From the NCBI GenBank assembly GCA_039720395.1, contig CM077833.1, positions 658,501 to 722,500 of the forward strand: a DNA stretch of 64,000 nt. The letters are read 5' to 3'. The position numbers and the translations under genes were made by a program. Every line of letters starts with the position of its first letter. The stretch's first letter is position 1. This stretch comes from Liquidambar formosana. Taxonomy: Eukaryota; Streptophyta; Magnoliopsida; Saxifragales; Altingiaceae. Of the stretch, positions 20,123 through 31,110 are shown one piece after another. The notes beneath the pieces were generated by a model. The model was not told where the DNA came from. It searched no databases and worked only from the letters and a program-made list of their open reading frames with translations.

Positions 20123-21409
20123 TCAGTTTTTCTTGGGCTTCTTTGCAGCTCGCTCCTCAGCTTTCTTCTTCTCTCTTGCATGTCTTCTTTTCTTCCTCAA
20201 GTCGTGTTCATAAGCTGCTGTCACTGCTTCCATAATATCTTCTCTGCAAGGTCCAAGTTCATTGTTCTTGATAAGTCCAAAAATCCTTTCTCTTCGAGTA
20301 GTCTCTCTCTCACCTAAATTGCTTTTCAACCATTCCTTATACTCGGGGCTCATCATATATGGACCATCAGTATTCGTAACTTGGGTTAGTATCAACTTGC
20401 TAGGCCATCGGTCCTTCGCCCAAGTCACTACAGAAAGACCCGCGGGCACCACAGGATAGTCACCTTTCAAGGAAGTGGGTATGGTTTGCATGGCGCCCAT
20501 CTGACGAAGAACCCTTGAAGGCCAATAGAAGGAAGTAGACCTCAGTCCTATGAGTCTCACCATGGCGCATCCAGAAGTCCGCAGAAGCACCTGGTCACTG
20601 CAGCCCCATATGAATACAAACCACTTGACACTCCTCCAAGAAAGGGTTTGGAAGTAACCTAGCCAATCTCTCAATGAAAATTGCTTAGGTAGTTCAATGC
20701 GGCGAAGGCAGTAATGCTGGGGCTTGTATGGTGTAATGGCAACTGGTGACAAGAAATTCAGTCTTTCAAGCAACCACATCTGTAGTAGAATGGGGCTACC
20801 TCCTAAAGGAACCTTTGGGTCCTCATGAGTTTTATCCAAACCATTCAGGGTTTCAGCTAGCACCATGGGAATCAAGTTATGGCCCTTGGCAAGGAGAGGA
20901 ATCAAGTCACAGATTTGAATGGGAACATGTGGAGTACCAGTGGAAATAAGAAAACGACCAATGAGGCAAAAGGCAAGAGCATGCTTAATAGGAAAGGTAA
21001 AATTCAGAATACCTTTACTATCACAAGTTAAAAAAGAGGTTGCCAATTTCATCAAGTCTACCATATGGTCCTTTACAAACGTAGAGGCATATTGTGAGTG
21101 AATCCCAAGTAGATTGGAGAAAGAAGTAAGAAAGCTTGGGCGAGGAGTAGGGAGAATGAAAGGACCTACCGTTGAAACTCCATACAATGCACAAAATTCC
21201 TCCATGGTTGGGCACAGTTCTTCATAGTTGAAGCGGAACACATGAACTTGAGGATCCCAAAAATATGTAGCAGCAGTCAAGAGGTTCGTTTCAAGCCTCA
21301 CATGCCTCAAGGAGAGCAATGGATCCAAGCCAAAGCACTTGAACTCAGATTTTGCTTCAGCACTCATAACTCTCAAAAACCCTCCTAAAAATTTGTCTAG
21401 AGCCTCCAT
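20123..21409 (-). CDS. Antisense extra ORF of element A, 428 residues (DUF7745-like / plant-mobile-domain-like)
   Basis: Intact, intronless and opposite to gag-pol. The N-terminal half has FWDPQVHVFRFNYEELCPTM, reminiscent of plant proteins annotated DUF7745 and of PMD proteins; this is recalled by family resemblance, not searched. The middle has PMVLAETLNGLD and MWLLERLNFL. The C-terminus is strongly basic and charged (KKRRHAREKKKAEE), a possible nuclear signal or coiled coil. A broken homologue lies at the same place in E2 (45864-46408). It has its own TATA box 50 bp upstream of the ATG. Extra ORFs of either orientation are known in Tat elements; the function is unknown. No catalytic motif is evident. 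Confidence 0.82.
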   Translation of the reverse strand: MEALDKFLGGFLRVMSAEAKSEFKCFGLDPLLSLRHVRLETNLLTAATYFWDPQVHVFRFNYEELCPTMEEFCALYGVSTVGPFILPTPRPSFLTSFSNLLGIHSQYASTFVKDHMVDLMKLATSFLTCDSKGILNFTFPIKHALAFCLIGRFLISTGTPHVPIQICDLIPLLAKGHNLIPMVLAETLNGLDKTHEDPKVPLGGSPILLQMWLLERLNFLSPVAITPYKPQHYCLRRIELPKQFSLRDWLGYFQTLSWRSVKWFVFIWGCSDQVLLRTSGCAMVRLIGLRSTSFYWPSRVLRQMGAMQTIPTSLKGDYPVVPAGLSVVTWAKDRWPSKLILTQVTNTDGPYMMSPEYKEWLKSNLGERETTRRERIFGLIKNNELGPCREDIMEAVTAAYEHDLRKKRRHAREKKKAEERAAKKPKKN

Positions 21410-21458
21410 AATTTCTAATGAATGAATACAAGTAGGTTTAAGAACCTCTTGGATGTGT

Positions 21459-21610
21459 TTTTATAGGGAAAAGGTCACAAATCCAAGTTCAAATAGGAAA
21501 AAACCCATCAGAATAGGAAGTTTCCTATTCAAAGTGGGATTTCCGCTTCGGGCTCGGGTAACCACCCAGGCCTGGGCGGCTAGCCTCCCGAGGCCTGGTG
21601 GTCACCCAAG
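21459..21610 (-). promoter_or_regulatory. Predicted promoter of the antisense ORF
   Basis: TATAAAA on the minus strand at 21465-21459. About 120 bp upstream is a palindrome with arms CTCGGGTAACCACC (21553-21566) and GGTGGTCACCCAAG (21597-21610), nearly the module found in the B and D LTR promoters. The flank CCACTTT...GACGCG is also shared with B. Confidence 0.6.
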
Positions 21611-21889
21611 CCACTTTGTTTTGGTTTTGCTTCTCACTTTGTCTCGCCTTGACGCGTGATCAAACCTCCTTCCAAATGAGATATTCAACACTTTTTGAGC
21701 TTAAAATCAATCAAATTCCATCTTGAAATCAATTCCTTGAATTGATTTTATGTTCAAAAGGGTTGAATATATTTCCCCTGTGTCATGCCAACTCAAGTGA
21801 CAATGTGTTAAGTCACTTTCATCTTGCACCATGCTTGTTCTATCTTGATAAATTGATCATATATCCTCATTTCAAATCTTGATTTTCCA

Positions 21890-23760
21890 TCCCACTTGGT
21901 TGAATATACTCATCACTTGAATATATTCTTCCATTTCAAAAGTGTATTCACTCTTTGAATATGCTTCTCAGCTTCAAATTCTCATTCTCTATCATACTTG
22001 GTTGAATATATTCATCACTTGAATATGTTCTTCCATTTCAAAAGCATGTTCACCCATTGAATATGCTTCCTAGTTTCAGATCCTCATTATCACTTACTTG
22101 GTTAAATATATTCATCACTTGAATATATTTCTCCATTTCAATGGTATACTCATCACTTGAGTATACTTCTCAGATATTTTGCCACTTACTTGGTTAAGTA
22201 TATCCATCGCTTGGGTATATTTCTCCATTTCAATGGTATGTTCATCACTTGAACATACTTCTCAGATTATTTGTCACTTACTTGGTTAAATATATTCATG
22301 ACTAGAATATATTTCTCCATTTCAATGGTGTACTCATCACTTGAGTACACTTCTCAGATTATTCTCTATCTTACTTGGTTAAATATATCCGTCGTTTGGA
22401 TATATTTCTCCATTTCAATGGTATGCTCATCACTTGAGTGTACTTCTCAGCTTACTTGGTTAAATATATCCGTCGTTTGGATATATTTCTCCATTTCAAT
22501 GGTATGCTCATCACTTGAGTGTACTTCTCAGCTTACTTGGTTAAATATATCCATCACTTGGATACATTTCTCCACTTCAAAAGTATGTTCATCACTTGAA
22601 CGTACTTCTCAGTCTTTTTCAATCATTAAGTATACTCATCACTTGAGTATATTTCTCAGCATCTTTTTCATCACTTGGTTAAATATGTTCGTGACCTGAA
22701 TATATCTCTCCATTTCAAAAGTACACTCATCACTTGAGTATACTTCTCAGATTATTCTTTATCCTACTTGGTTAAATATATCCATCGCTTGGATATATTT
22801 CTCCATTTCAATGGTATGCTCACCACTTGAGTATACTTCTCAGATTTCATTCTCAGATTACTTGGTTAAATATATCCATCGCTTGGATATATTTCTCCAT
22901 TTCAATGGTATGCTCACCACTTGAGTATACTTCTCAGATTTCATTCTCAGATTACTTAGTTAAATATATTCGCGACCTGAATATATTTCTCCATTTCAAT
23001 GGTATACTCATCACTTGAGTATACTTCTCAGATATGTTGTCACTCACTTAGTTGAATATATTCGTGACCTGAATATATCTCTCCATTTCAAAAGTACACT
23101 CATCACTGGAGTATACTTCTCAGATTATTCTTTATCCTACTTGGTTAAATATATCCATCGCTTGGATATATTTCTCCATTTCAATGGTATGCTCACCACT
23201 TGAGTATACTTCTCAGATTTCATTCTCAGATTACTTGGTTAAATATATCCATCGCTTGGATATATTTCTCCGTTTCAATGGTATGCTCACCACTTGAGTA
23301 TACTTCTCAGATTTCATTCTCAGATTACTTGGTTAAATATATCCATCGCTTGGATATATTTCTCCATTTCAATGGTATGCTCACCACTTGAGTATACTTC
23401 TCAGATTTCATTCTCAAATTACTTGGTTAAATATATTCGCGACCTGAATATATTTCTCCATTTCAATGGTATACTCATCACTTGAGTATACTTCTCAGAT
23501 ATTTTGTCACTCACTTGGTTAAATATATTCGTGACCTGAATATACTTCTCCATTTCCAAGGTACGTTCATCACTTGAACGTACTTTTCAGATCTCATTCT
23601 CATCACTTGGTTAAATATATTCGTGACTAGAATATATTTCTCCGTTTCAAAAGTATGTTCATTCGTAGTGGCTTGAATATGCTTCTCTTATCAATTCTTA
23701 ACCCCCAGTGGTTTAAGTATACTCATGACTTGAGTACACTTCCTTATTTCAGTCTCAGGT
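21890..23760 (+). repeat. Array of short hairpins with constant loops in the 3' region of element A
   Basis: Units of about 85-94 bp (exactly 94 near 23200-23400), each with two hairpins. Type 1 has arms such as AAATATATCCA and TGGATATATTT around TCGCT (22868-22894). Type 2 has arms such as GTATACTCA and TGAGTATAC around TCACT (22144-22166). Spacers contain TTCTCCATTTCAA and TTCTCAGATT. Stem sequences vary but complementarity is kept. It lies between the antisense promoter and the 3' LTR. Small ORFs inside are repeat artefacts. Confidence 0.9.
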
Positions 23761-23865
23761 TTTCAACCTCCCATCATTGTTGGTATCAGTGTGTGATTTC
23801 TCCGGGCTTTTTGGCCAAAAATGGGTTGTTCTTTATCATTGGTTCACAAGTGTAACTTGTTCGCC

Positions 23866-23878
23866 AATGAGGGGCTTC
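23866..23878 (+). other. Candidate polypurine tract of element A
   Basis: AATGAGGGGCTTC lies directly before the 3' LTR. It is short and only partly purine, but is placed where plus-strand priming must occur. E2 has a GGGGC-containing tract in the same place. Confidence 0.45.
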
Positions 23879-26483
23879 TGTCACACCCCATTTTTGCACC
23901 ACATTACTAGGGCTCATCATTTCATGCATGTTTTTGTTTTGTTTTTGAGTCTAGTCACTTGCATTAGTTTTCTAGAGTCACAAGGACAATGGATATGAAT
24001 TTTGGTTCAAATTGGAGTTGATCTTGAGGGATAATAAGAGCTTTTGTGACTTGAGGGGCATAATCGTCTTTTAAGTCCCAAACTTTTCATTTGACCTTGG
24101 AATGATCTCCAAATTGTCAATTGGAGTTCATATGGACGCATATGAGGTACTTAAGTCCCGTGGCCCTGATGATGAGTTTAGTGTGGTTATTTACGGATTA
24201 TCCTTGAAGAATTAGTGCGAATCACAGCATGAGATTTTTGGTTAAAATGAAAAGAAAATTATTTTATTAAATTAGCCATTTTTATCATGACACTAACACG
24301 TGTACGTATGTGATGAGTGTGTGTACGCACATACGATACATGTGCATGCGTGTTAGCGGTCAGTCTCCCAATTTTTATAAGAGACAATTTCCTTTTCCTA
24401 TTCAGATTAGAAGTCTTTTATCATTATAAAATACCTTTTGATTATTCTCCAAGGAAACCTAGTCCAGGAAGGAAAGGGAAACTCCAGATTTCAGCTATAA
24501 ATACTCTCTTAATGTCTTTAAACAAGGGAGAGGAGAAGAGGGTTTGGAGGGAGTGAAATTCGTCATAATTCAGCAGCAGATTTTCTGAAAACCAGCAGTC
24601 GTATTTTAATCATAACTTTTTCATCCGAAGTCAGAATTTGATGAAATTGGTCTTGTTAGAAAGATAATTCAATTCTCTACAACTTTGTATTTCACAAGCT
24701 TTGTCCAAATCCAACGTTTTCATACCCAAAAACGCGATTGAAGTTGCTGCTGCTGCAAAGTGACGAAAATCACTTTTCTTTTCTCTTGTTCTCTTTTTGT
24801 TTTCTATTTCTTTTCAAAGTTGAGTGAGTTTTGATCTCTTTGCTGTGATACCACTTTGACAAAGAGGAGGATTCGTGTTGGTTTGATTCACTCTAAAGAC
24901 CTGAGGAGCCACGAACAATTACAAACACAAAGGAAGGCCCTTCCTAAGGTATTCTCCTTCTCTATTCAAGCTTAAACTAGGTTTTCATATGGGTTAGGCT
25001 TATTGCATGTTAAAGGTAACTTTTTTATCATGTATTAACACTCTAGCTAGTTAATATACATGGAATATCTATTTTTTATCTACTGTTTAGCATGCTTTAG
25101 GGCTGTCCTTTAGGTTTTTAATGCATAGTTATGATTCTTGTGCTCCTGTTTGTCCTTGTGCTAGGATTAGTGTCATTGCATGTTAGAGTTAGGATTTTCA
25201 TCATGTTATATTGCTTTAGTTAGTTAATATGCATGATTTAATTTCTGTTTAGTTTGGTTTTAGCATGATTAAAGTATGTTTTGTATGTTTTTAAGCATAT
25301 TCGTGAGTTTAGGGTTTTAGAGTCATTGTTTCGTGTTTGTTTTCATATAGCATGATAAAGTAGACTTTTTGATTGGTTTTTCTTCGTGTTTGCTGTATAT
25401 GTTTTTCATATGGAGTAAACATGATAGTTTTGCATGCATGTTAGTATGTTTTAGGGTTTTTATGCATGATATGGTTCTAGGAATATGTTAGGACTTATTA
25501 TTGTTCGCTGTTTTTGCTATTGGCATGCTTAGTGGATGATTTTAGGCCATAATACTATTCTGTCCAGATTTGCATGTTAGTGTTTTCGCATGGTTTTGAG
25601 CACTTGTAAGGGTGCAAATAGGTGTGGTATTTGTCCTATGGCAAATAGGGCTGCTTATGTCTGAAATAGCTAATGTTTGGAGTAATTGCGCTCAGGTAAG
25701 TGGGTGTGAAGGTGCCCCAATTCACCTTTCTTCTTAACTCATTCTCTTCTCCCTATCTAGGGTTAATTTTTAATACAAGTCTATGGTTTAATCAAAGGTT
25801 TCCTTCGTAAATAAAATTCTGGTTTTTATTAAAGTTTCCATTTTGTGGATTTCTTTCCTAAAATCAAACTTTCTATCATATTCAACTCTTTTGATTCAAA
25901 TAAGGAAACCTAGGGTTTTTACCATAGGTTTATATTAGGATTCAACCCTAATTCTAATCGAACTACGTGGACTTTGATCCATGTATTTCGTTGCATGGTA
26001 CGTAGGCGCTCTTCGTGAGGCTCAAGTCCGTTCTAGGATCCAAGCATCCTAGGTTTATTTATGTTTTCTTTTCTTCTTTCTTTTTTCTGTTTTTATTTGC
26101 TTATTATGCATGGATGGATGAATGAAATATATGATATGCATGCAATTCTTGTGATGATATACTTGCTGATTTTTGTATGGAAAGACTTTAATTTAGCCCA
26201 AATGAACTGAGAGACCGAAAGGGTGACATGGGTGCCTATAGGCTTTGCCTAGAACCTTCCCATGTCATAACTTAGCCTCCGAATCCCCGATTTCTTTGGT
26301 TTTCAAAAGATTGGTTTTTGCCTTTCCTTTTTTATGGAGTCATTCAAATTGTTTTCCTAAAACAAACTATTTTTAGGGTTTTCCTTGTTTCCTTTAAAAA
26401 ATAAGGTGGCGACTCCTTTCCTTTTTCTTTTTCAAACCCACTTTTCTTTCAATCCCTTGTGGGCCCAATTTCCGGGGTTCACA
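23879..26483 (+). repeat. 3' LTR of element A (2605 bp)
   Basis: Same length as the 5' LTR with about nine substitutions by eye. TATA at 24496-24503, U5 hairpin at 26224-26267, primer-site-like segment at 26407-26416. Followed by GTATG and then the rest of the B LTR. ORFs inside match those in the 5' LTR and are not genes. Confidence 0.96.
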
Positions 26484-27891
26484 GTATGCTAGGATGCTAT
26501 TCCATGTAATTTACTGCATGTTTGGGACTTTAGGGTTTCCTTAGTGCTGAAATTGGTTTTCTACATGAAATAACACTTTTGCATATTGAAGCTTGTGTTT
26601 TTATTGTGTTTTGCTACTTCTATTAGTTAGTATGCATGATTAGGATAATGTTTATGGGCTGTTTAGTATCCTAGGATGCTGTTCCATGTGATTTAATGCA
26701 TGTTTGCAATTCTAGGGTTTCTCTTGTGCTGAAATTAGGTTTTTACTTAGAATAGCTATATTTCATGTGCAAGCTTGTGTTTTTATCATGTGTTGATGCT
26801 TCTAGTGATTAATATGCATGATTAGGATGATGTCCATGATGAGTTTTGCATGATTTGGAGTTATTTTATGTGATTTTGAGCACAATTGTGATTCTAGGGT
26901 TTCATTCATCCTTGTATTAGGAAAGTTGCATATAGCATGATAGCTTAGGGTTTTTCTTTGTGTTTTCTTCATAGTTGATATATATGTGCTGCATATTTGA
27001 TAACTATGATATTTTTGAGCATTCACATAGTTGGTTTTAGGGTCTTTATGCATGTCATGGTTCTAGGATCAAATTAGGGTTTATTGTTGTTCACTATTTA
27101 TGTTGTTTGCATGCTTAGTGGATGAACATAGGCTTTAATTCAATTCTGTCCAGATTTTGTTTATTACCTTAAAAATGATGTTTTTGCATTCATAGTAGTG
27201 GATTTTAGGGTTTAATGCATGTCATTGCATATAGGATTGAATTAGGGTTCTTATTAGCTTATGATTCATGTTGTTTGCATGACTTATGGTTGATTTTAAG
27301 CTCTATTTCAATTCTGTCCAGATCTGTTTAATGGCTTTAATGATGAGTTTTGAGCATGTGTTTGCTTATGTTTAAGCATGATAATGGCTTGATTTGGAAT
27401 CTAGCTTGGTTGGTTGGTATTTTGGTATGTTTTGCATGGAAATTGCAGGTGCTTTGACAGGTACAACAGGTGCAACTACCCCACCAATGTGGGGTGGTTA
27501 TTTTGGCTATTGTGAGATGAAATCTTACAAATAAGGTAATTACCCTATGCAATAGGGTGGTTATTTTGACAGGTTGCTTTTGCTTAAGGTAAGTAGGGTA
27601 TGAGGGTGCCCCAATTCACCCTTCTTTCCTTTCCTTGAAACTTTCCCTTTCTCCCCCCTAGGGTTGTTTCCTAATAGAGGGGTATGGTAGATTCTATAGT
27701 ATCCTTTCATTAAAAAGATACCTTTTAAATCAAAGTTTCCGTCTTTATTGAATTCCATATTTACCAAAAATCTTTTGAGAATCATTTAGTTTGGAAACTT
27801 ACCATGTTTTACATGAAAGGAAACTTAGGGTTTACCATAGGCCTTGATTAGGTTATAACCCTATTCCCTTTCGAACTACGTGGACTTTGAT

Positions 27892-27967
27892 CCATGTATT
27901 TCCATACATGGTACGTAGGCGCTCTTCGTGAGGTTCAAGTCCGCCCTAGGATACTAAGTATCCTAGG
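27892..27967 (+). other. Paired hairpins of the LTR transcript, copy in B
   Basis: Hairpin I: CCATGTAT and ATACATGG around TTCC (27892-27911), perfect. Hairpin II: CCTAGGATACT and AGTATCCTAGG around one A (27945-27967), perfect. This is the clearest copy of the pair. Confidence 0.65.
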
Positions 27968-28127
27968 TTTTCTCCCCTCCCTCTTTCTTTTTCTGTTTTT
28001 CTTTGATTTACTTGACTATATGGATGAATGAATGAATGATATGCATGCTGTCTTGTGATGATAATTGTTGATTTGTGTGTGATTAAGACTTTGATTTAGC
28101 CCAATTAAATTAAGAGACCGTTTAGGG

Positions 28128-28171
28128 CGATATGGGTGCCTATAGGCTTTGCCTAGAACCTTCCCATATCG
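28128..28171 (+). other. Conserved U5 hairpin, copy in B
   Basis: Outer arms CGATATGGG (28128-28136) and CCCATATCG (28163-28171); inner TAGGC-TTT-GCCTA (28143-28155). Both are perfect. Confidence 0.76.
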
Positions 28172-28369
28172 TAACTTAGCCTCCGAATCCCTGATCTCTC
28201 TGGTTTCCAAAAGACTTTTTGCCTTACCATTTTTAAATACGGAGTCAATCTTTTGTTTTCCTAAAACAAAAACTGTTTTTTAGGGTTTTCCTTGTTTCCT
28301 TTAAAAAATAAGGTGGCGACTCCTTTCCTTTTCCAAACCCATTCGTGGGCCCTCTCTCCTGGGTCCACA

Positions 28370-28429
28370 GACTGGTGACTTTTAAACCCTCCTGTAAACC
28401 CCCTTGTGGGCCTCTTTTTAGGGTTCACA
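28370..28429 (+). other. Primer-site stub joined to an LTR terminus (end of B)
   Basis: GACTGGTGACT resembles the start of a primer site after an LTR. It is followed directly by about 50 bp ending CTTGTGGGCCTC...GGTTCACA, like an LTR 3' end, and then by AGGAT. A scar of the deletion that removed the interior of B. Confidence 0.6.
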
Positions 28430-28434
28430 AGGAT

Positions 28435-29910
28435 ATGTGAAGAAATCATTCATATGGAGTGATTTCTACGTAAAATTATCTTAGGATAGTTCTTAAGAAA
28501 GCTCGGCGTAAGAATGATTAATTCGTATGCTTACATAAAGTGGTTATCTAAGGCTTTAGTTATTGTTTTCTTTTCATGTTTTGGATTGTTATATGATATT
28601 TTCATCATGATAATTCATATTTGGAATGATTTTGATAGTTTTATGCATGTTAGGGTGTTTAGGGATGTTAGGGTGTTTAGGGCATATAGGAGCATATTAG
28701 GGTTTTGTTTCTCTTTTGATTTTTGTTCTTTGCATGAGTATTAGGGTTATTACATGCATGTTTAGAATTCTGTCCAAATTTGATTTAGGTTTTCTAATGA
28801 TTATTTGGATATACATTTGGATGGTTTAAGCATGATAATTGCCTTATAGCATACATAGGGTGATTAATTGGTGTTTTCTTGATGTTTCGAGATATTTGGC
28901 ATATGGTAAGTAGTTCATGGTAAGTTTTGTATGAATTGTTCTCTTCTTCCCCCCTAGGGTTATTGTCTTTACTTTGGATTAGAAGTCCTAAGTCTCCAAC
29001 TTTTATAAAATTTTGTTTTCTTTAGAGTTCTATTCTCTTTTGAATTCAAATCATTTTGGAAGTCTATTCAAGTTAAAATTCTATTCTTTCTCAAATACCT
29101 ACTTTTTCTTAAACTATTTTTGGAAACTCCTAAGTTTTTAAAACCTTTCTTAAGTTGGAAACTTAGGGTTTATAGTTCATGGTAAAGGGAGTAACGCCTT
29201 CTCAATCGAACTATGTGGACTTTGATCCTTGCATCTTTATATGTAAGGTATGTAGGAGCTTATTTGATGTTCAAGTCCGCCCTAGGATACTAAGTATCCT
29301 AGGTTTTCTTTTTGTCTCTTATTCTTTTGTCCATCACATATGATTGCTAAAGGAGTAGGATGGACTCATGCTTATTCATTTATCCATTACATATGATTTC
29401 TAGAGGAGTAGGATGGATCTGTTTCTTATTCCATATCTCTCTTACATGCTTTCCATATCTCTCCTATTTGTTCATGGATGTTTACATGATTTGTGGATGT
29501 TTATATGCTTTATGGATGTTCATGAATGAATATGAATGGTTTATGGATGATTCTTTACATACTAATTAGGAAGTGATTGAAATAACCTATATAAATTCAG
29601 AGAACCATTTTGGGGCGATGTGGGTGCCTATAGGATGTTTCTTAGAACCTTTTCACATCGTAACTTAGTCTCCGAATCCTCTCTTGTTTTGTTAAGACTT
29701 GTTTTCCTTGATTGGAGTCATGTGTTTGGTTTTTAAAGGTTTCGCTTTAAAACTATTTTCATGGTTTTCCTTTTTTCCTTAAAAAATAAGGCGGCGACTC
29801 CTTGTTTGTTATATTTTTGTGAACCTTTTAAAAACCATATTTTTATTTATTTAAATATCTACAAGTCTTTTTAAAAGAAGGGTTTTCCCGATCGAAACCC
29901 ATGGTTCACA
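28435..29910 (+). repeat. 5' LTR of element C, second segment
   Basis: Continues C after the B duplication. Hairpin I (arms CCTTGCAT and ATGTAAGG, 29227-29248), hairpin II (29281-29303), U5 hairpin (CGATGTG and CACATCG, 29616-29660) and CGGCGACTCC at 29792. Ends GGTTCACA. No gene; the ORFs at 28514 and 29360 have no recognisable features. Confidence 0.82.
29616..29660 (+). other. Conserved U5 hairpin, copy in C
   Basis: Arms CGATGTG (29616-29622) and CACATCG (29654-29660). Relative to B, an A-T pair has become G-C. The inner stem is decayed. Confidence 0.7.
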
Positions 29911-29913
29911 GTG

Positions 29914-29931
29914 TAGCGACTGCACTGGGGA
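29914..29931 (+). other. Degenerate primer-binding site of element C
   Basis: TAGCGACTGCACTGGGGA, three changes from the A site, just after the LTR end at 29910. Confidence 0.7.
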
Positions 29932-31110
29932 TTAGTGGACTAGACTCAAGTAATTTATATGGGCTAATTTAATTGCTTAAATTAAAATCAATCACTTGCA
30001 TATGCTTGAATGTGTGCTTACTTTATTGCATTGTGTGTGCAATTGCATTTGAATGATAGGTCGATGTATCTTTGCTTTTTTTGATTGGCCTAGCCTTGAC
30101 CCCAGTTCTCTTCATTCTCGGGTGTCATGTTTGCAAAGCTATCAACTCCTCTTGCCACGTATCCTTGGGTATATTAAATGGATCAACACGTACCACTTAA
30201 CTCACGTGGCATCCCTCATGCCACATGTGATAGGTATATGGTTGGTTCAAGCAAGTAGGGGACACTATCCTACCCTTTTAGTGCATATAGTGGACTTTTT
30301 TTAGGACACATGGACTCGCCTAGTTTAAAGTCACCACACTTATGGAATGAATGCATGTATAGAGAGAATGTATGTATGGAATGCATGTATGGAATGTATG
30401 TGTGGAATGAATGTATGTGTGGCATGAATGTGTATTGTGGGAATAAATGGGAATGGAATGAATGGTGATGCAATTTATGTTGCGTTTCTTTGGGAAGATG
30501 AAACAAGGCCCTCAATACAGTGACCCGGATTCTTGCTCTTGAATGCAATTGGAGATATGAATGAATGCTATGTGGGTGGTTAATTCTAATGGGTAACATG
30601 ACTCTAAAATCTATAGGCCTATGTACCCTTAGTATGTCACTTTATTCCTTGCCCCAAGGGGGCACCCTTAAGGATGAAGTGTCCAACTAGGGGCATGTTA
30701 AGTTTGAGCCTAATTCTTTCGCCCACCATTAGTGGTGGCATAACCATGTTGTCATAGTCATGGGAAATGTGAGTGCTTAATTGTTTTGATTATGCTTAAT
30801 GGCTAAAGTCAAGTGTTAATTCCCTATACCTTTAGTATGTCATTTCACCCTTAGACCCAAAAGTCCATTTAAGGTTGAATTGTCTAACTAGGGGCATAGC
30901 AATTTTGAACCTTTTTGCTAAAAAAGTATATATATACTTGAACTAGTGGCATCTTTTTAAAGTCAAATTCTGTCAAATTTAATGTAGTCATAGAATAAAA
31001 TTGTTTTGGACTATGCCTAATTAAAAAATTTTTACTATTGGAGGAAGATTGGTTAAACCTGTGGTATCTTTTTAAAAGGTTAAGTTTAGAGTGGAACCCA
31101 TTGTCACCAC
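29932..31110 (+). other. Leader of element C with simple repeats
   Basis: Weakly alignable with the A and D leaders. A run of TGGAATGNATGTATG-like repeats occupies about 30336-30460. No supported gene. Confidence 0.6.

Larger units (their letters stand above)
9714..26483 (+). mobile_element. Element A: nearly intact 16.8 kb Tat-lineage Ty3/Gypsy retrotransposon
   Basis: Flanked by the 5 bp duplication GTATG (9709-9713 and 26484-26488). Order: LTR, primer site, leader, gag-pro, probable intron, pol (RT, RNase H, second RNase H, integrase), conserved hairpin, antisense ORF, hairpin array, purine-rich tract, LTR. The two 2605 bp LTRs differ at about nine positions by eye, so insertion is recent. 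Two stops in the Gag-Pro tail may make this copy defective. No chromodomain is seen after integrase, as expected for Tat. Confidence 0.95.
26489..28369 (+). repeat. LTR of element B, second segment
   Basis: Continues B after the A target duplication. Contains 182 bp units (TATGCATGATTAGG at 26631 and 26813; a third is cut by A at 9674), the paired hairpins (27892-27911 and 27945-27967), the U5 hairpin (28128-28171) and TGGCGACTCC at 28314. Ends GGGTCCACA. Confidence 0.88.
8405..28429 (+). mobile_element. Element B: LTR-only remnant of a D-family element, split by element A
   Basis: Flanked by AGGAT at 8400-8404 and 28430-28434. With element A removed it is a full D-type LTR (ending GGGTCCACA at 28369), then a primer-site-like stub, then about 50 bp resembling an LTR terminus ending GGTTCACA at 28429. 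The internal region was therefore lost by a deletion that is not a clean LTR-LTR recombination. It sits inside the C LTR. Confidence 0.85.

Noticed and set aside
22271..23485. Several 60-140 codon ORFs in the hairpin array
   Set aside because: They repeat the same translated units and are a by-product of the tandem array.
21890..23760. CRISPR-like array
   Set aside because: This is a plant retrotransposon 3' region. Units are palindromic tandem repeats without unique spacers or cas genes.
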